Assembly (NCBI GenBank): GCA_013388735.1 | Contig: JACAES010000017.1 | Location: forward strand, 1-46,312 | From: Chloroflexota bacterium | Lineage (GTDB): Bacteria > Chloroflexota > Anaerolineae > Aggregatilineales > Phototrophicaceae | Reading direction: 5' to 3' | DNA length: 46,312 nucleotides | In this document: piece by piece, positions 1-8,090 of the stretch | Layout of the letters: every line of letters begins with the position of its first letter | Position numbering within the stretch: the first letter of the stretch is position 1 | The notes under the pieces: model-generated | The model's database searches: none | What the model was told of the DNA's origin: nothing | Seen by the model: only the letters and a program-made list of their open reading frames with translations | Position numbers and translations under genes: made by a program

Positions 1-50
1 CTTGCCAGGTAATCGCTGTATTGATCCCTTTCTTCGTTACTCAGTTCCAT
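1..50 (-). CDS. 5' end of an unidentified divergent gene (partial)
   Basis: Only the first 16 codons lie in the window, reading MELSNEERDQYSDYLA with no stop. The start is supported by a purine-rich AAGGGG eight bases ahead of the ATG and by a -10 box TATAAT further upstream at 82-87. The N-terminus is acidic and resembles nothing I can name. It is divergent from the nusA operon. A short open frame alone is weak evidence, so the call rests mainly on the promoter and ribosome-binding signals. Confidence 0.4.
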   Translation of the reverse strand, partial: MELSNEERDQYSDYLA

Positions 51-81
51 TTCCACTGCCCCTTATTGCTCTTCTCCCCTA

Positions 82-110
82 ATTATAAGCCTGTCAACCC
101 TTTATGTCCG
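82..110 (-). promoter_or_regulatory. Promoter for the divergent partial gene
   Basis: Read on the minus strand, CGGACA (105-110) is followed after 17 bases by a perfect TATAAT (82-87). The predicted start near position 75 leaves a leader of about 25 bases before the ATG at 50. Confidence 0.45.
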
Positions 111-128
111 GTTCTCAATGAGTCAATC

Positions 129-157
129 TTGTCAGTGGTTGCAGCTTATGTTAAAAT
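129..157 (+). promoter_or_regulatory. Promoter of the nusA operon
   Basis: TTGTCA (129-134), a 17-base spacer and TAAAAT (152-157) form a near-consensus sigma-70-type promoter. Transcription would start near 163-165, just before the hairpin at 175-199. A second, weaker pair, TTGAAG (230-235) with TATAGA (254-259) at 18 bases, may be an alternative promoter beyond the hairpin. Confidence 0.7.
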
Positions 158-174
158 AGTTGCGGTTGGGCGAA

Positions 175-209
175 GAAAAGTGGGTAAACCCCACTTTTCG
201 TTGTTTTTC
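175..209 (+). promoter_or_regulatory. Leader hairpin with U-run, rimP-leader-like
   Basis: GAAAAGTGGG (175-184) pairs perfectly with CCCACTTTTC (190-199) around a five-base loop and is followed by GTTGTTTTT. It lies about 11 bases after the predicted start of transcription, so it would form first and could act as an attenuator. As I recall, many bacteria carry a GTGGG/CCCAC hairpin with A- and T-rich flanks ahead of rimP-nusA. Here the hairpin is present but rimP is not. Confidence 0.6.
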
Positions 210-301
210 GAGATGTTCGGTTGAAAGACTTGAAGCATTTTGCTGTATCATAGTATAGAATCACACCTCGGTTCGTCCTTGTACGGGAGTTTTGGGTACG
301 C

Positions 302-2185
302 ATGAGAAGCGAGTTTGAGGTCGCCTTCAATGAAATAACGGAGTTGCGCTCGCTGCCCCGCGAGGTTGTCCTGGAGGCGCTGCAAACTGCGTTGGTTTCG
401 GCCTACCGCCGTGACGCGAATGCCAGCGCCGCGCAGCGCGTGGATGTCATGATTGATCCGAATACCGGGCGAGCGCGTATTTTTGTCGAAAAAGAAGTGG
501 TCGAAAGCGTCGAAAATCCCAATACCGAGGTTACGCTTGAAAAGGCTCGTTATTACGATCCTGAGTCCAATCTCGGCGATATGGTAATGGTGCAGGTGGA
601 AGGCACCACCAAAAAGTTCGGGCGCATCGCGGCGCAAACGGCCAAGCAGGTCATTCTGCAAAAAATCCGTGAAGCCGAACGTAATGCGCTTTTTGAGGAA
701 TACGTCGAGCGCGAGGGCGACCTGGTGACCGGCACTGTCCAGAGCGTGAACGCCAGCATGATTACCCTCAGCCTGGGACGGGCTGAGGGCGTGATGCCAC
801 GTAACCAGCAAATCCCCGGCGAACGCTATAAACCTTACGATAAGGTGCGGGTGTACGTAGCCGAAGTCAAACGAACCAACCGCGGACCGCAGATTATCGT
901 CAGCCGCAGCCACCGGAATATGCTGCGGCGTCTGCTGGAATACGAAGTGCCGGAAATTTTTAACGGGCAGGTGGAGATCAAAAACATCGCTCGTGAAGCC
1001 GGATACCGCTCCAAGGTAGCGGTGGCCGCCTTGCAGGAAGGCATAGACCCGGTTGGGGCATGTGTGGGGATGCGCGGCATCCGCATTCAGAATATTGTCA
1101 AGGAACTGCACGACGAAAAAATTGATGTCATCGAGTGGAGCGCCAATCAGGAAGAATTCATTGCCAAGGCGCTCAGTCCAGCGCGGGTTAAGGGTGTCTA
1201 TCTGGAAGATGATCTGGTCAGCGGGCGCACGGCGGTCGTGATCGTGCCGGACGACCAGCTTTCGCTGGCGATTGGCCGGGAGGGGCAGAACGCCCGCCTG
1301 GCGGCCAAACTGACCGGCTGGCGCATTGATATTAAGAGCGTAACTGAGGCTGTTAGGGAGGCGCAGAACAGGCCGAACCAGCCGGAATTCGTCGAGCTGC
1401 GGCGGCAGTATCCTGAGATGGTGGAAGAAATCTATCGCATCATGGAGAAGAAAGAAGCCGGTCGCACCGTCCTGCCGGAGGAATATGATCTGCTCGGCAA
1501 GTTTGCCGATCTGATCGAACGTCGGATGCTCGAAAAGCGCGAAGCGGCGCGTCAGGCGCGGTTGGCTGAAATCAATGCCGTTAAAGCGACCCTGCCACAA
1601 AGCATGTTCGAGCTTCCGATCAGCGCGCTGGATTTGCCGGATGAAATCATGGCCGCTTTGCAGCCGCTTGAAAATGTCGGCGAGGTGATGTGGCGGTTTT
1701 TGATTGATGAAAACCATCTGCGCCATCTGGTGGCCGATCTGCCAAGCGATGCGCTGGTGATTGTACAGTCGGCGCTGGATCGGGTTGTTCTGCCGGAAGC
1801 GCCTCCCCCACCGGTTGAGGCGCCTCCAGCGGTGGAGGAAAAAGCCGCTAAAGTGCCTCAAGCGGCGGTTGTCAAACAAGACGAGGCGATGGTCGGCGCA
1901 TTTGCCGACGAGCAGGAAACTGAAGCCGAAACACCCGCGCCGCTGCCTGTGGCTGCTCCACGTACAGTCGAAATGCTCCAGCCGGAAGCGGCCTTCGATG
2001 TGGATGATGATTACGAATTTGCGATTGACCCTAAAACGGGGAAAAAGGACAAAAAGAAAAAGAAGGAGCGCCAGCAGCGCCGCCAGCTCGTCTTTGATGA
2101 GGAAAGCGGCAAGGTTGTTGCCAAACGTCGCCGTAAAGGCAGCCGTGTTCGCGGTGAGTGGGACGACAACGAGTTTGAGGAATAA
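302..2185 (+). CDS. nusA: Transcription termination/antitermination factor NusA
   Basis: NusA binds RNA polymerase and nascent RNA and modulates pausing, termination and antitermination. The 627 residues contain the N-terminal polymerase-binding domain (about 1-125), an S1 domain (about 137-201), KH1 with a GMRG loop near 256-259 and KH2 with GREG at 325-328. A C-terminal part with a helix-hairpin-helix-like segment ([18 protein letters not shown]) follows. A Pro/Ala/Glu-rich linker then leads to a tail of lysine and arginine runs ending in an acidic stretch. This is longer than the roughly 495 residues of E. coli NusA. The ATG has only a weak GGGAG 12 bases upstream. It is the first gene of the operon and its stop overlaps the ylxR start by one base (TAATG). 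rimP, its usual upstream partner, is missing. Confidence 0.97.
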   Translation: MRSEFEVAFNEITELRSLPREVVLEALQTALVSAYRRDANASAAQRVDVMIDPNTGRARIFVEKEVVESVENPNTEVTLEKARYYDPESNLGDMVMVQVEGTTKKFGRIAAQTAKQVILQKIREAERNALFEEYVEREGDLVTGTVQSVNASMITLSLGRAEGVMPRNQQIPGERYKPYDKVRVYVAEVKRTNRGPQIIVSRSHRNMLRRLLEYEVPEIFNGQVEIKNIAREAGYRSKVAVAALQEGIDPVGACVGMRGIRIQNIVKELHDEKIDVIEWSANQEEFIAKALSPARVKGVYLEDDLVSGRTAVVIVPDDQLSLAIGREGQNARLAAKLTGWRIDIKSVTEAVREAQNRPNQPEFVELRRQYPEMVEEIYRIMEKKEAGRTVLPEEYDLLGKFADLIERRMLEKREAARQARLAEINAVKATLPQSMFELPISALDLPDEIMAALQPLENVGEVMWRFLIDENHLRHLVADLPSDALVIVQSALDRVVLPEAPPPPVEAPPAVEEKAAKVPQAAVVKQDEAMVGAFADEQETEAETPAPLPVAAPRTVEMLQPEAAFDVDDDYEFAIDPKTGKKDKKKKKERQQRRQLVFDEESGKVVAKRRRKGSRVRGEWDDNEFEE

Positions 2186-2478
2186 TGGGGTTTCTGATGA
2201 ACCAGGAGCGCCAACGCAGGACAAAACCGGTCCCAACCCGGATGTGTATTGTCTGCCGGGAGAAAAACAGCAAGCGCGCCCTGACCCGCCTGGTTCGTAC
2301 CGGGCAGGGGGTTCAGGTTGACCCCAGCGGCAAGCTGGATGGGCGCGGCGCGTATCTCTGTGATCGTGAAAGCTGCTGGGATCGCGCGCTGTCTGGTGAT
2401 CTGCTGAATCGCGCGCTGCGGGTTAATCTGACCGCCGAAGATCGTGAACGTCTAAAACAGGCGAAGCCGCAACCCTGA
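2185..2478 (+). CDS. ylxR: YlxR family RNA-binding protein
   Basis: This small basic protein of 97 residues belongs to the YlxR (DUF448) family, commonly encoded between nusA and infB. The fold signature is visible as PTRMCIVCREK near the start and GRGAYLC in the middle. YlxR proteins bind RNA or act as nucleoid-associated regulators, and one has been linked to RNase P. The ATG at 2185 shares its A with the nusA stop codon, which suggests translational coupling. An internal ATG at 2197 is the alternative start. The L7Ae-like ylxQ gene that follows ylxR in Firmicutes is absent. Confidence 0.93.
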   Translation: MGFLMNQERQRRTKPVPTRMCIVCREKNSKRALTRLVRTGQGVQVDPSGKLDGRGAYLCDRESCWDRALSGDLLNRALRVNLTAEDRERLKQAKPQP

Positions 2479-2523
2479 TGGTCGCGAGCGATGATAAACT
2501 TACGGCATTTAATCCAACACGGA

Positions 2524-2584
2524 TATACTCAGCGGCAGGCCATGAGCTAATAAGGATAGCCTGACCATTTCCTGGCCTGCCGCT
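2524..2584 (+). promoter_or_regulatory. Long-stem hairpin between ylxR and infB, with a -10-like box
   Basis: The 12-base arm 2531-2542 (AGCGGCAGGCCA) pairs perfectly with 2573-2584 (TGGCCTGCCGCT) around a 30-base loop, ending nine bases before the infB Shine-Dalgarno. A TATACT box at 2524-2529 lies just ahead with only a poor -35. There is no U-run, so it is not an intrinsic terminator. It could act on readthrough RNA by stabilising it, serving as a processing site or controlling infB translation. Confidence 0.45.
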
Positions 2585-2603
2585 CCATGAATGGGAGGTA
2601 TGT

Positions 2604-4406
2604 ATGGCACAGGAAAGACAGATTATCCTCATCCCGGACTATCTGACCGTCCGCGAACTTGCCGAATTGATCGGAGCCAGCCCGATTGAGGTGATGAAGC
2701 ACCTTATCGCTAACGGCATTATGGCTTCCATCAACCAGCAGGTGGACTACGACACCGCCGCTATCGTCGCCGAAGAAATGGGTTTTGAGGCCCAGTCGGC
2801 CAGCGCGATGGCAGCCCAGGCCGAACGGCAAAAAGCCGCGCAGTCCCAGACCTGGCGGCAGGTTTATACCCAGGAAAAACCCGAAAACCTGCAACGCCGT
2901 CCGCCGATTGTAACCATCCTCGGTCATGTGGATCACGGCAAGACCACCCTTCTGGATACCATTCGTAAAGCCCACGTAGCCGAAGGTGAAGCCGGGGGAA
3001 TCACGCAGCATATCGGTGCGTACCGGGTGACGCGGGAAGGCCGCCAGATTACGTTTCTGGACACGCCGGGCCACGAGGCATTTACGGCCATGCGCGCGCG
3101 CGGCGCGCAGGGAGCAGACATCGCCGTGCTGGTGGTGGCGGCAGATGACAGCGTGATGCCTACCACGCGGGAGGCACTTAACCATGCGCGGGCGGCGAAC
3201 GTCCCGATTGTGGTCGCCATCACCAAGATTGACAAGCGGAACGCCAACCCTGAAGTGGTTAAAAAAGACCTGTCAGAAGTCGGCCTTACCCCAGACGAAT
3301 GGGGCGGCAGCACACTGGTTATCCCGGTGTCGGCGATGACCGGCGAAGGCATTGACGATCTGCTTGAGGCCATCCTGCTGACCGCGGACGACAGCGAAAT
3401 CGTTGCCAATCCGAATGCCGATGCGTCGGGTGTGGTGCTAGAAGCCGAAGTAGACCCCAGCCGGGGGACGCTGGCGACGCTGCTGGTACTTAACGGCACG
3501 CTGCGGCGAGGTGATGTGGTGATAGCCGGCCAGGCTTACGGGCGCGTCAAAGCCATGTTTGATGAAATGGGCCAGACCGTTACCGAAGCCGGGCCATCCA
3601 CGCCGGTGCGCGTGCTGGGTCTGAACGAACCGGCGCTGCCGGGCGAAACCTTCGAGAAGGCCAAAAATGAAAAAGTGGCGCGCGGTCTGATTGATGAGCG
3701 ACGCGCGATTGCTGAGGCTGATCGCGTCGAAGCCACCCGACCGGCTTTCACGTTGGAGGAGATGTTCGCGCAGTTTTCATCCGGCACGGTTAAAGAACTC
3801 AATCTGATTGTTAAAGTGGATGTGCAGGGCAGCTTGCAGCCGATTGTCGACTCGCTCAAGACCCTGGGCGAAAACAATAAACACGGCATCAACATCCGCA
3901 TCCTATCGTCAGATATTGGCAATATCAGCGAAAACGATGTGATGTTGGCCAAAGCGTCCGGCGCGATCATCGTCGGGTTTAATGTGGATGTGGACAACGC
4001 AGCTCGTCGTATCGGGGATGCGCAGGGGGTGGACATCCGCCAGTATACCATCATCTACAAACTGCTGGAAGATATTGAACTGGCGCTGCAAGGTCTGCTG
4101 GAGCCGGTTTACCAGGAAAAGGTGATTGGTCTGGCGGAAGTGCGTCAGATATTCAAGATTCCGAAGGTCGGCACGATTGCCGGTTGTTATATCCGGGAAG
4201 GTGAAGTGCGCCGCAACGCGCGCACCCGTGTCAAACGCGGCGGCAAACCGATCATCGAGAATGTTACAGTGGGGTCGCTCAAACGGTTGACCGAGGACGT
4301 GCGTGAGGTTCGCGCCGGGTTTGAGTGCGGCATCGGGCTAAACGGGTTCAATGATTTTCACGCCGGTGATCTGATCGAGTTTTATGTGATGGAGCGTGCG
4401 AACTAA
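2604..4406 (+). CDS. infB: Translation initiation factor IF-2
   Basis: This GTPase delivers fMet-tRNA to the 30S subunit and promotes 50S joining. The 600 residues make it a short form: an IF2-N helical domain (about 12-60) joins the G domain through a brief linker, without the long N-terminal extension of E. coli IF2. G-domain motifs are GHVDHGKT (107-114), DTPGHE (153-158) and TKID (207-210). Domains II, III (C1) and IV (C2) follow and end in [17 protein letters not shown]. The G4 motif has Thr where IF2 usually has Asn. The ATG follows GGGAGG (2593-2598) at five bases. Confidence 0.97.
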   Translation: MAQERQIILIPDYLTVRELAELIGASPIEVMKHLIANGIMASINQQVDYDTAAIVAEEMGFEAQSASAMAAQAERQKAAQSQTWRQVYTQEKPENLQRRPPIVTILGHVDHGKTTLLDTIRKAHVAEGEAGGITQHIGAYRVTREGRQITFLDTPGHEAFTAMRARGAQGADIAVLVVAADDSVMPTTREALNHARAANVPIVVAITKIDKRNANPEVVKKDLSEVGLTPDEWGGSTLVIPVSAMTGEGIDDLLEAILLTADDSEIVANPNADASGVVLEAEVDPSRGTLATLLVLNGTLRRGDVVIAGQAYGRVKAMFDEMGQTVTEAGPSTPVRVLGLNEPALPGETFEKAKNEKVARGLIDERRAIAEADRVEATRPAFTLEEMFAQFSSGTVKELNLIVKVDVQGSLQPIVDSLKTLGENNKHGINIRILSSDIGNISENDVMLAKASGAIIVGFNVDVDNAARRIGDAQGVDIRQYTIIYKLLEDIELALQGLLEPVYQEKVIGLAEVRQIFKIPKVGTIAGCYIREGEVRRNARTRVKRGGKPIIENVTVGSLKRLTEDVREVRAGFECGIGLNGFNDFHAGDLIEFYVMERAN

Positions 4407-4461
4407 GCGGGCAGGTTTTGCCGGTGAGTAACCTGCATCGAAACGAAAGGATGTAATCCGC

Positions 4462-4824
4462 ATGACAATCAAACAGGACAGGGTGGCGGAGCGTATCCAG
4501 GCGATCCTCAGCGAACTGCTGCTGCGCGAGGTTGCCGATCCTCGATTGCAACACCTGACGGTGACCGAGGTCAAGCTGGACCCAGAGGTGACGGTTGCGC
4601 ATGTTTACGTCAACGCGCTGGGGGATGAAGGGCGGCAGGATGAAGTAATGGCCGGGCTGAAACGGGCGAAAGGTTTTATGCGGCGGGAAGTCGCTAAACG
4701 GGTGCGGCTGCGTTCCGCCCCTGACCTGATCTTTCACTGGGATGTAAGGCTCGAACATGGTGAACGTCTGAACCGTCTGATTGAATCGCTGGACATTCCG
4801 CCAGAGGACAAACGCTCAACATGA
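4462..4824 (+). CDS. rbfA: 30S ribosome-binding factor RbfA
   Basis: RbfA is a cold-shock ribosome assembly factor that binds pre-30S particles near the 16S rRNA 5' end. The 120 residues show the family pattern RVAERIQAILSELL at the start, DPRLQHLTVTEVKL, the single KH-like fold and RSAPDLIFHWD near the end. The ATG follows GAAAGGA with suitable spacing. Its stop codon overlaps the next start (ATGA at 4821-4824), so it is probably translationally coupled to the DHH phosphoesterase gene. Confidence 0.95.
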   Translation: MTIKQDRVAERIQAILSELLLREVADPRLQHLTVTEVKLDPEVTVAHVYVNALGDEGRQDEVMAGLKRAKGFMRREVAKRVRLRSAPDLIFHWDVRLEHGERLNRLIESLDIPPEDKRST

Positions 4825-5786
4825 CGGCCCGCACTCAATGGACAGAAGCCACCGCAGCGGTGGAGCAGGCTGCCTCGATTTTGATCGTAACGCACGTCAG
4901 TCCCGACGGTGATGCCATTGGTTCGCTGTTGGGGCTGGCGCTGGCGCTGCGCGAGCGCGGCAAAAAAGTGGATGCAGCGGTGGACGGTGGCACGCCGGAC
5001 TTTCTGAAGTTTCTGCCGGGGGCGGAAACCGTGCGCGATAGACTCAAAGGTGGCCGCTGGGACGTGATGGTTTCGGTAGATGCTAGCGACGAGGAACGCA
5101 CCGGCGTGTGCGGCGCATTCGGGCGGGCGCGTTCGCAGCGGGTCATAAACCTGGATCATCACCTGACCAACACCGCTTTTGGCGACATTTTCCTGGTTAT
5201 GCCGGAGGCCGTCTCGGCGACAGAAATCGTCTACCGCTGGCTGGTCGAGATGCAGCACCCGGTTTCGCAGCCGGTCGCATCGGCCTTGCTGGCCGGGTTA
5301 GTGACCGATACGATGGGCTTTCGCACGCAGAACGTCACCGCCGGCACGTTCGGAATCGTCCAGGCGTTAATGGCGGCGGGTGCGCCCCTGGCCGAAATCA
5401 CTGCCCGCGCCTTGGTCGCCAAGCCGTACAGTTTGATTGAACTGTGGAAGCGTGTTTTGCCATCGGTTCATCTGGCCGATGGTGTTATCTCGGCGCTGAT
5501 TACCCAGGACGACCTGACGGCGGCAGGTATTCGTGATGTCACCGACGGCGGCCTCGTCAGCCTGCTTGCCAGCGTCGAGGAGGCCAGAGTTGCCGTTGTG
5601 TTCAAGCAGAAATCCGACGGCGCGGTCGAAATCAGCCTGCGGAGCAAACCCGGTTTTGACGTTGGACAGGTGGCGCTTGAACTGGGTGGGGGCGGCCATG
5701 CTCAGGCATCCGGGGCTACGATTCCGGGACCGCTGGATGCTGCTGCTGCGCGGGTGATACCGCTGCTGGAGGGGATCGCCCGCTAG
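4821..5786 (+). CDS. nrnA: DHH-DHHA1 phosphoesterase, NrnA-like oligoribonuclease/pAp phosphatase
   Basis: The 321 residues match the NrnA/YtqI type, which degrades nanoRNA and cyclic dinucleotide products and dephosphorylates pAp. Metal-binding motifs are visible: THVSPDGDAIGS (24-35), VSVDASDE (84-91), the DHH triad in NLDHHLTN (112-114) and the C-terminal DHHA1 signature GGGGHAQASG. The length agrees with NrnA and is about half that of RecJ, which is encoded separately at 15602. It overlaps rbfA by four bases. Placement between rbfA and truB is common in many phyla. pAp activity is inferred from the family. Confidence 0.9.
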   Translation: MTARTQWTEATAAVEQAASILIVTHVSPDGDAIGSLLGLALALRERGKKVDAAVDGGTPDFLKFLPGAETVRDRLKGGRWDVMVSVDASDEERTGVCGAFGRARSQRVINLDHHLTNTAFGDIFLVMPEAVSATEIVYRWLVEMQHPVSQPVASALLAGLVTDTMGFRTQNVTAGTFGIVQALMAAGAPLAEITARALVAKPYSLIELWKRVLPSVHLADGVISALITQDDLTAAGIRDVTDGGLVSLLASVEEARVAVVFKQKSDGAVEISLRSKPGFDVGQVALELGGGGHAQASGATIPGPLDAAAARVIPLLEGIAR

Positions 5787-5821
5787 ACCGGCGTGGAAAA
5801 TCGCTATAGACAAAATACCAG

Positions 5822-5848
5822 GGGCGGCGTAGAGTCGCCCTTGTTTTA
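5822..5848 (+). terminator. Terminator-like hairpin inside the operon
   Basis: GGGCGGC (5822-5828) pairs with GTCGCCC (5834-5840), with one G-U pair, around GTAGA, followed by TTGTTTTATT. It lies after nrnA and ahead of the DsrE-like gene. It may end part of the transcription or separate the upstream cluster from truB-ribF. Confidence 0.55.
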
Positions 5849-5872
5849 TTCTTGCGTAAAGGAATTGGTCGA

Positions 5873-6229
5873 ATGTCTGTTGACGACAGCAGGACATCTT
5901 ATATTGTTATTGTTAATAACGGCGGCATGGGCCATGCCGACCCTGAACTGCGGCACAAGCTCTTGAACACGTACCTGCATATGCTGCTGGATAACGAGCA
6001 GCTTCCAACGGCGATCTGTTTTTATGCTGAGGGCGTCAAGATGGTTGTCGAGGGATCGCCGGTGCTGGAGCCGCTGAAGCGGTTAAGCGAAAAAGGTGTT
6101 TATCTGATTGTTTGCAGCACCTGTCTGGGATATTTCAATCTGCGCGATAAAGTTCAGGTAGGCATCGTCGGGGGGATGCACGACATCCTGGAAGCGCAGA
6201 TGCGCGCCGGTAAGGTGATTACGCTGTAG
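5873..6229 (+). CDS. DsrE-family protein resembling the C-terminal domain of YedF
   Basis: The 118 residues form a single DsrE/DsrF-like alpha/beta domain. The sequence runs IVIVNNGGMGHADPEL, then AICFYAEGVKMVVEGSPVL, CSTCLGYFNL with two cysteines, and ends MRAGKVITL. This order matches the C-terminal domain of the YedF selenium-metabolism family, including the conserved cysteine block. The N-terminal TusA/SirA domain of YedF is absent. A role in sulfur or persulfide chemistry is an inference. I chose the ATG at 5873 because AAAGGAA lies eight bases upstream; a TTG at 5852 would overlap that signal. Its stop is immediately followed by the truB ATG. Confidence 0.75.
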   Translation: MSVDDSRTSYIVIVNNGGMGHADPELRHKLLNTYLHMLLDNEQLPTAICFYAEGVKMVVEGSPVLEPLKRLSEKGVYLIVCSTCLGYFNLRDKVQVGIVGGMHDILEAQMRAGKVITL

Positions 6230-7099
6230 ATGACCGAATCCGGTTTTTTGAACATCAACAAGCCGCCTGGGTTGACCAGCCATGATGTCGTCGGCAGGGC
6301 GCGGCGCGGCCTGGGCATCAAAAAGATCGGTCACGCCGGGACGCTTGACCCACTGGCGGACGGCGTGCTGATTTTGTGCCTGGGCAGCGCCACCCGTCTG
6401 AGTGAATACGTAATGGCTTCTGTCAAACACTACCGGGCGCGCGTGCGGTTGGGTATCGTGACGGACACCTACGATGCCGAGGGGCGGGTTGTGCAGGAGC
6501 GGGATGCCACCGCCGTCCAGCGCGAGGACGTGGAGCGGGCGCTGCCGGCCTTTTTAGGCGAGATCACCCAGATTCCGCCGATGTACAGCGCTGTCAAACA
6601 GGGTGGGCGCAGGCTGTACGAACTGGCGCGCGCCGGTCAGGAAGTCGAACGCGCCGCGCGGCAGGTGTGGATTGAGGGGCTGGTGATTACCGATTGGTCG
6701 CCGCCGCTTTTTACGCTGGAAGTGACGTGCAGCGCCGGGACATATATTCGCAGTCTGGTCTATGATCTGGGCGAGGCGCTGGGGGTTGGCGCGTTTCTGG
6801 CCGGACTGACGCGCACCGCCAGCGGCGTATTTACGCTGGAAAAATCCCTGCCACTGGAAACGCTGCTGGCCCTGCCGGGCTGGCGGGAGCGGCTGATCTC
6901 GCCCCAGGCGGCGCTGGCAGACTGGCCTTCGATCCGGCTGGACGCCGATCAGCTGGAATACATCCGGCACGGAAGAGCGATACCCGCAGCGGAGACAACC
7001 GCCGGTGACTTTGCCTTCGCCTACGCGCCGGGCGGCGATCTGGTGGCTGCCGTCCAGAAAGACGGTAGCCTGTGGCGGCCTCGTAAGGTATTCTTGTAG
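6230..7099 (+). CDS. truB: tRNA pseudouridine(55) synthase TruB
   Basis: TruB isomerises U55 in the T-loop of tRNAs. The 289 residues begin with the family signature FLNINKPPGLTSHDVV. The catalytic aspartate is D40 in HAGTLDPLADG, and the RNA-contacting motifs PPMYSAVKQGGRRLYELAR and CSAGTYIRSLVYDLG follow. A short PUA-like C-terminal portion ends WRPRKVFL. The ATG abuts the upstream TAG with no spacer, so the gene must be expressed by coupling or from ribosome binding inside the upstream gene. ribF follows after 37 bases. Confidence 0.96.
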   Translation: MTESGFLNINKPPGLTSHDVVGRARRGLGIKKIGHAGTLDPLADGVLILCLGSATRLSEYVMASVKHYRARVRLGIVTDTYDAEGRVVQERDATAVQREDVERALPAFLGEITQIPPMYSAVKQGGRRLYELARAGQEVERAARQVWIEGLVITDWSPPLFTLEVTCSAGTYIRSLVYDLGEALGVGAFLAGLTRTASGVFTLEKSLPLETLLALPGWRERLISPQAALADWPSIRLDADQLEYIRHGRAIPAAETTAGDFAFAYAPGGDLVAAVQKDGSLWRPRKVFL

Positions 7100-7136
7100 G
7101 ACGGGCGCACGATGGCGCGTTTTTAGCGTGAGGTTC

Positions 7137-8084
7137 ATGCCTGAGAAACTGGTTATGGAACGGTTATATACGCTCGATGAAGCAGCCTTAGACCGCCCGT
7201 CCGTCGTCACCATCGGCGTGTTTGACGGCGTTCATACCGGCCACCAGCATTTAATCCGGCAGTTGGTGGTAGAAGCTCACGCCGCTGACCGGCTGGCGGT
7301 GGTCGTGACCTTTTTTCCGCATCCTGACGTGGTGCTGCGCGGCTTGCAGGGGCGTTACTACCTGACCACGCCGCAGCAAAAAGCCGATCTGCTGCTGCAA
7401 CTGGGCGTGGATTATGTCATCACTTACCCCTTCAGCCGGGAAGCCAGCCAGGTGCGCGCGGCGGATTTCGTGGATGTGCTGCTGAAGAACCTGCGGCTGA
7501 ATACGCTGTGGGTGGGCGCGGACTTTGCGATGGGCTACAAACGCGAGGGCAATCTGGCCTTTCTGACGGCGCAGGGAGAACAGAAGGGCTTCGCCGTCCG
7601 CGAGATTGACCTGATCGTGAACGATGATGAAAAAATCAGCAGTTCGGCCATTCGACAGGCGGTGCAGGCCGGCGAGGTCGAAAAAGCGCGCCGGTGGTTG
7701 GGGCGCGGTTATTCGCTGGCGGGGGAAGTGATTCATGGCGAAGGGCGCGGGCGGCAGATCGGCTTCCCGACGGCCAATCTGCGTGTGTGGGATGAGCAGG
7801 TGATTCCGGCCAACGGCATCTACGCCGGTTGGGGGTGGGTGGCCGGAGAGCGGTTCATGGCGGCGACCAACGTCGGCATTCGCCCCACCTTTGAAGGTGC
7901 AACCGATGTCACGGTCGAACCCTACCTGCTGGATTTCGACCGCGACCTTTACGGCCAGCAGATCGAGATTTCGTTTGAAAAACTGCTGCGCCCGGAGGCG
8001 AAGTTCGACACTATTCAGGAATTGATAGACCAGATTGCCCGCGATGTAGACGAAACGCGGGCGTACCTCCAGACACAACCCTGA
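7137..8084 (+). CDS. ribF: Bifunctional riboflavin kinase/FAD synthetase RibF
   Basis: RibF makes FMN from riboflavin and ATP, then FAD from FMN. From the chosen ATG the protein has 315 residues, the normal length. The N-terminal adenylyltransferase domain carries GVFDGVHTGHQHLI, with the nucleotidyl-transfer HTGH at 33-36, and ISSSAIRQAV. The C-terminal flavokinase domain carries GEGRGRQIGFPTANL and NVGIRPTF. The open frame extends upstream into truB, but residues before 7137 do not look like RibF. GTGAGG lies just before the ATG, with a second in-frame ATG at 7155. It ends six bases from the convergent era stop. Confidence 0.95.
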   Translation: MPEKLVMERLYTLDEAALDRPSVVTIGVFDGVHTGHQHLIRQLVVEAHAADRLAVVVTFFPHPDVVLRGLQGRYYLTTPQQKADLLLQLGVDYVITYPFSREASQVRAADFVDVLLKNLRLNTLWVGADFAMGYKREGNLAFLTAQGEQKGFAVREIDLIVNDDEKISSSAIRQAVQAGEVEKARRWLGRGYSLAGEVIHGEGRGRQIGFPTANLRVWDEQVIPANGIYAGWGWVAGERFMAATNVGIRPTFEGATDVTVEPYLLDFDRDLYGQQIEISFEKLLRPEAKFDTIQELIDQIARDVDETRAYLQTQP

Positions 8085-8090
8085 GCGCGG

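Noticed and set aside
21..224. Open frame of 67 codons on the + strand before nusA
   Set aside because: It crosses the nusA promoter and hairpin, has no ribosome-binding site and does not resemble RimP or any family. The minus-strand partial gene explains the left edge better.
248..2236. Very long open frame antisense to nusA (662 codons)
   Set aside because: Long antisense frames are common in GC-rich coding DNA. The product is Arg/His/Phe-rich with no domain pattern, while nusA on the other strand is unmistakable.
7099..7125. Weak hairpin followed by TTTTT after truB
   Set aside because: The stem is only four base pairs, too weak to call a terminator inside an operon.
7005..7136. Upstream extension of ribF overlapping truB
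   Set aside because: The extra residues do not match RibF and the ATG at 7137 gives the normal family length.
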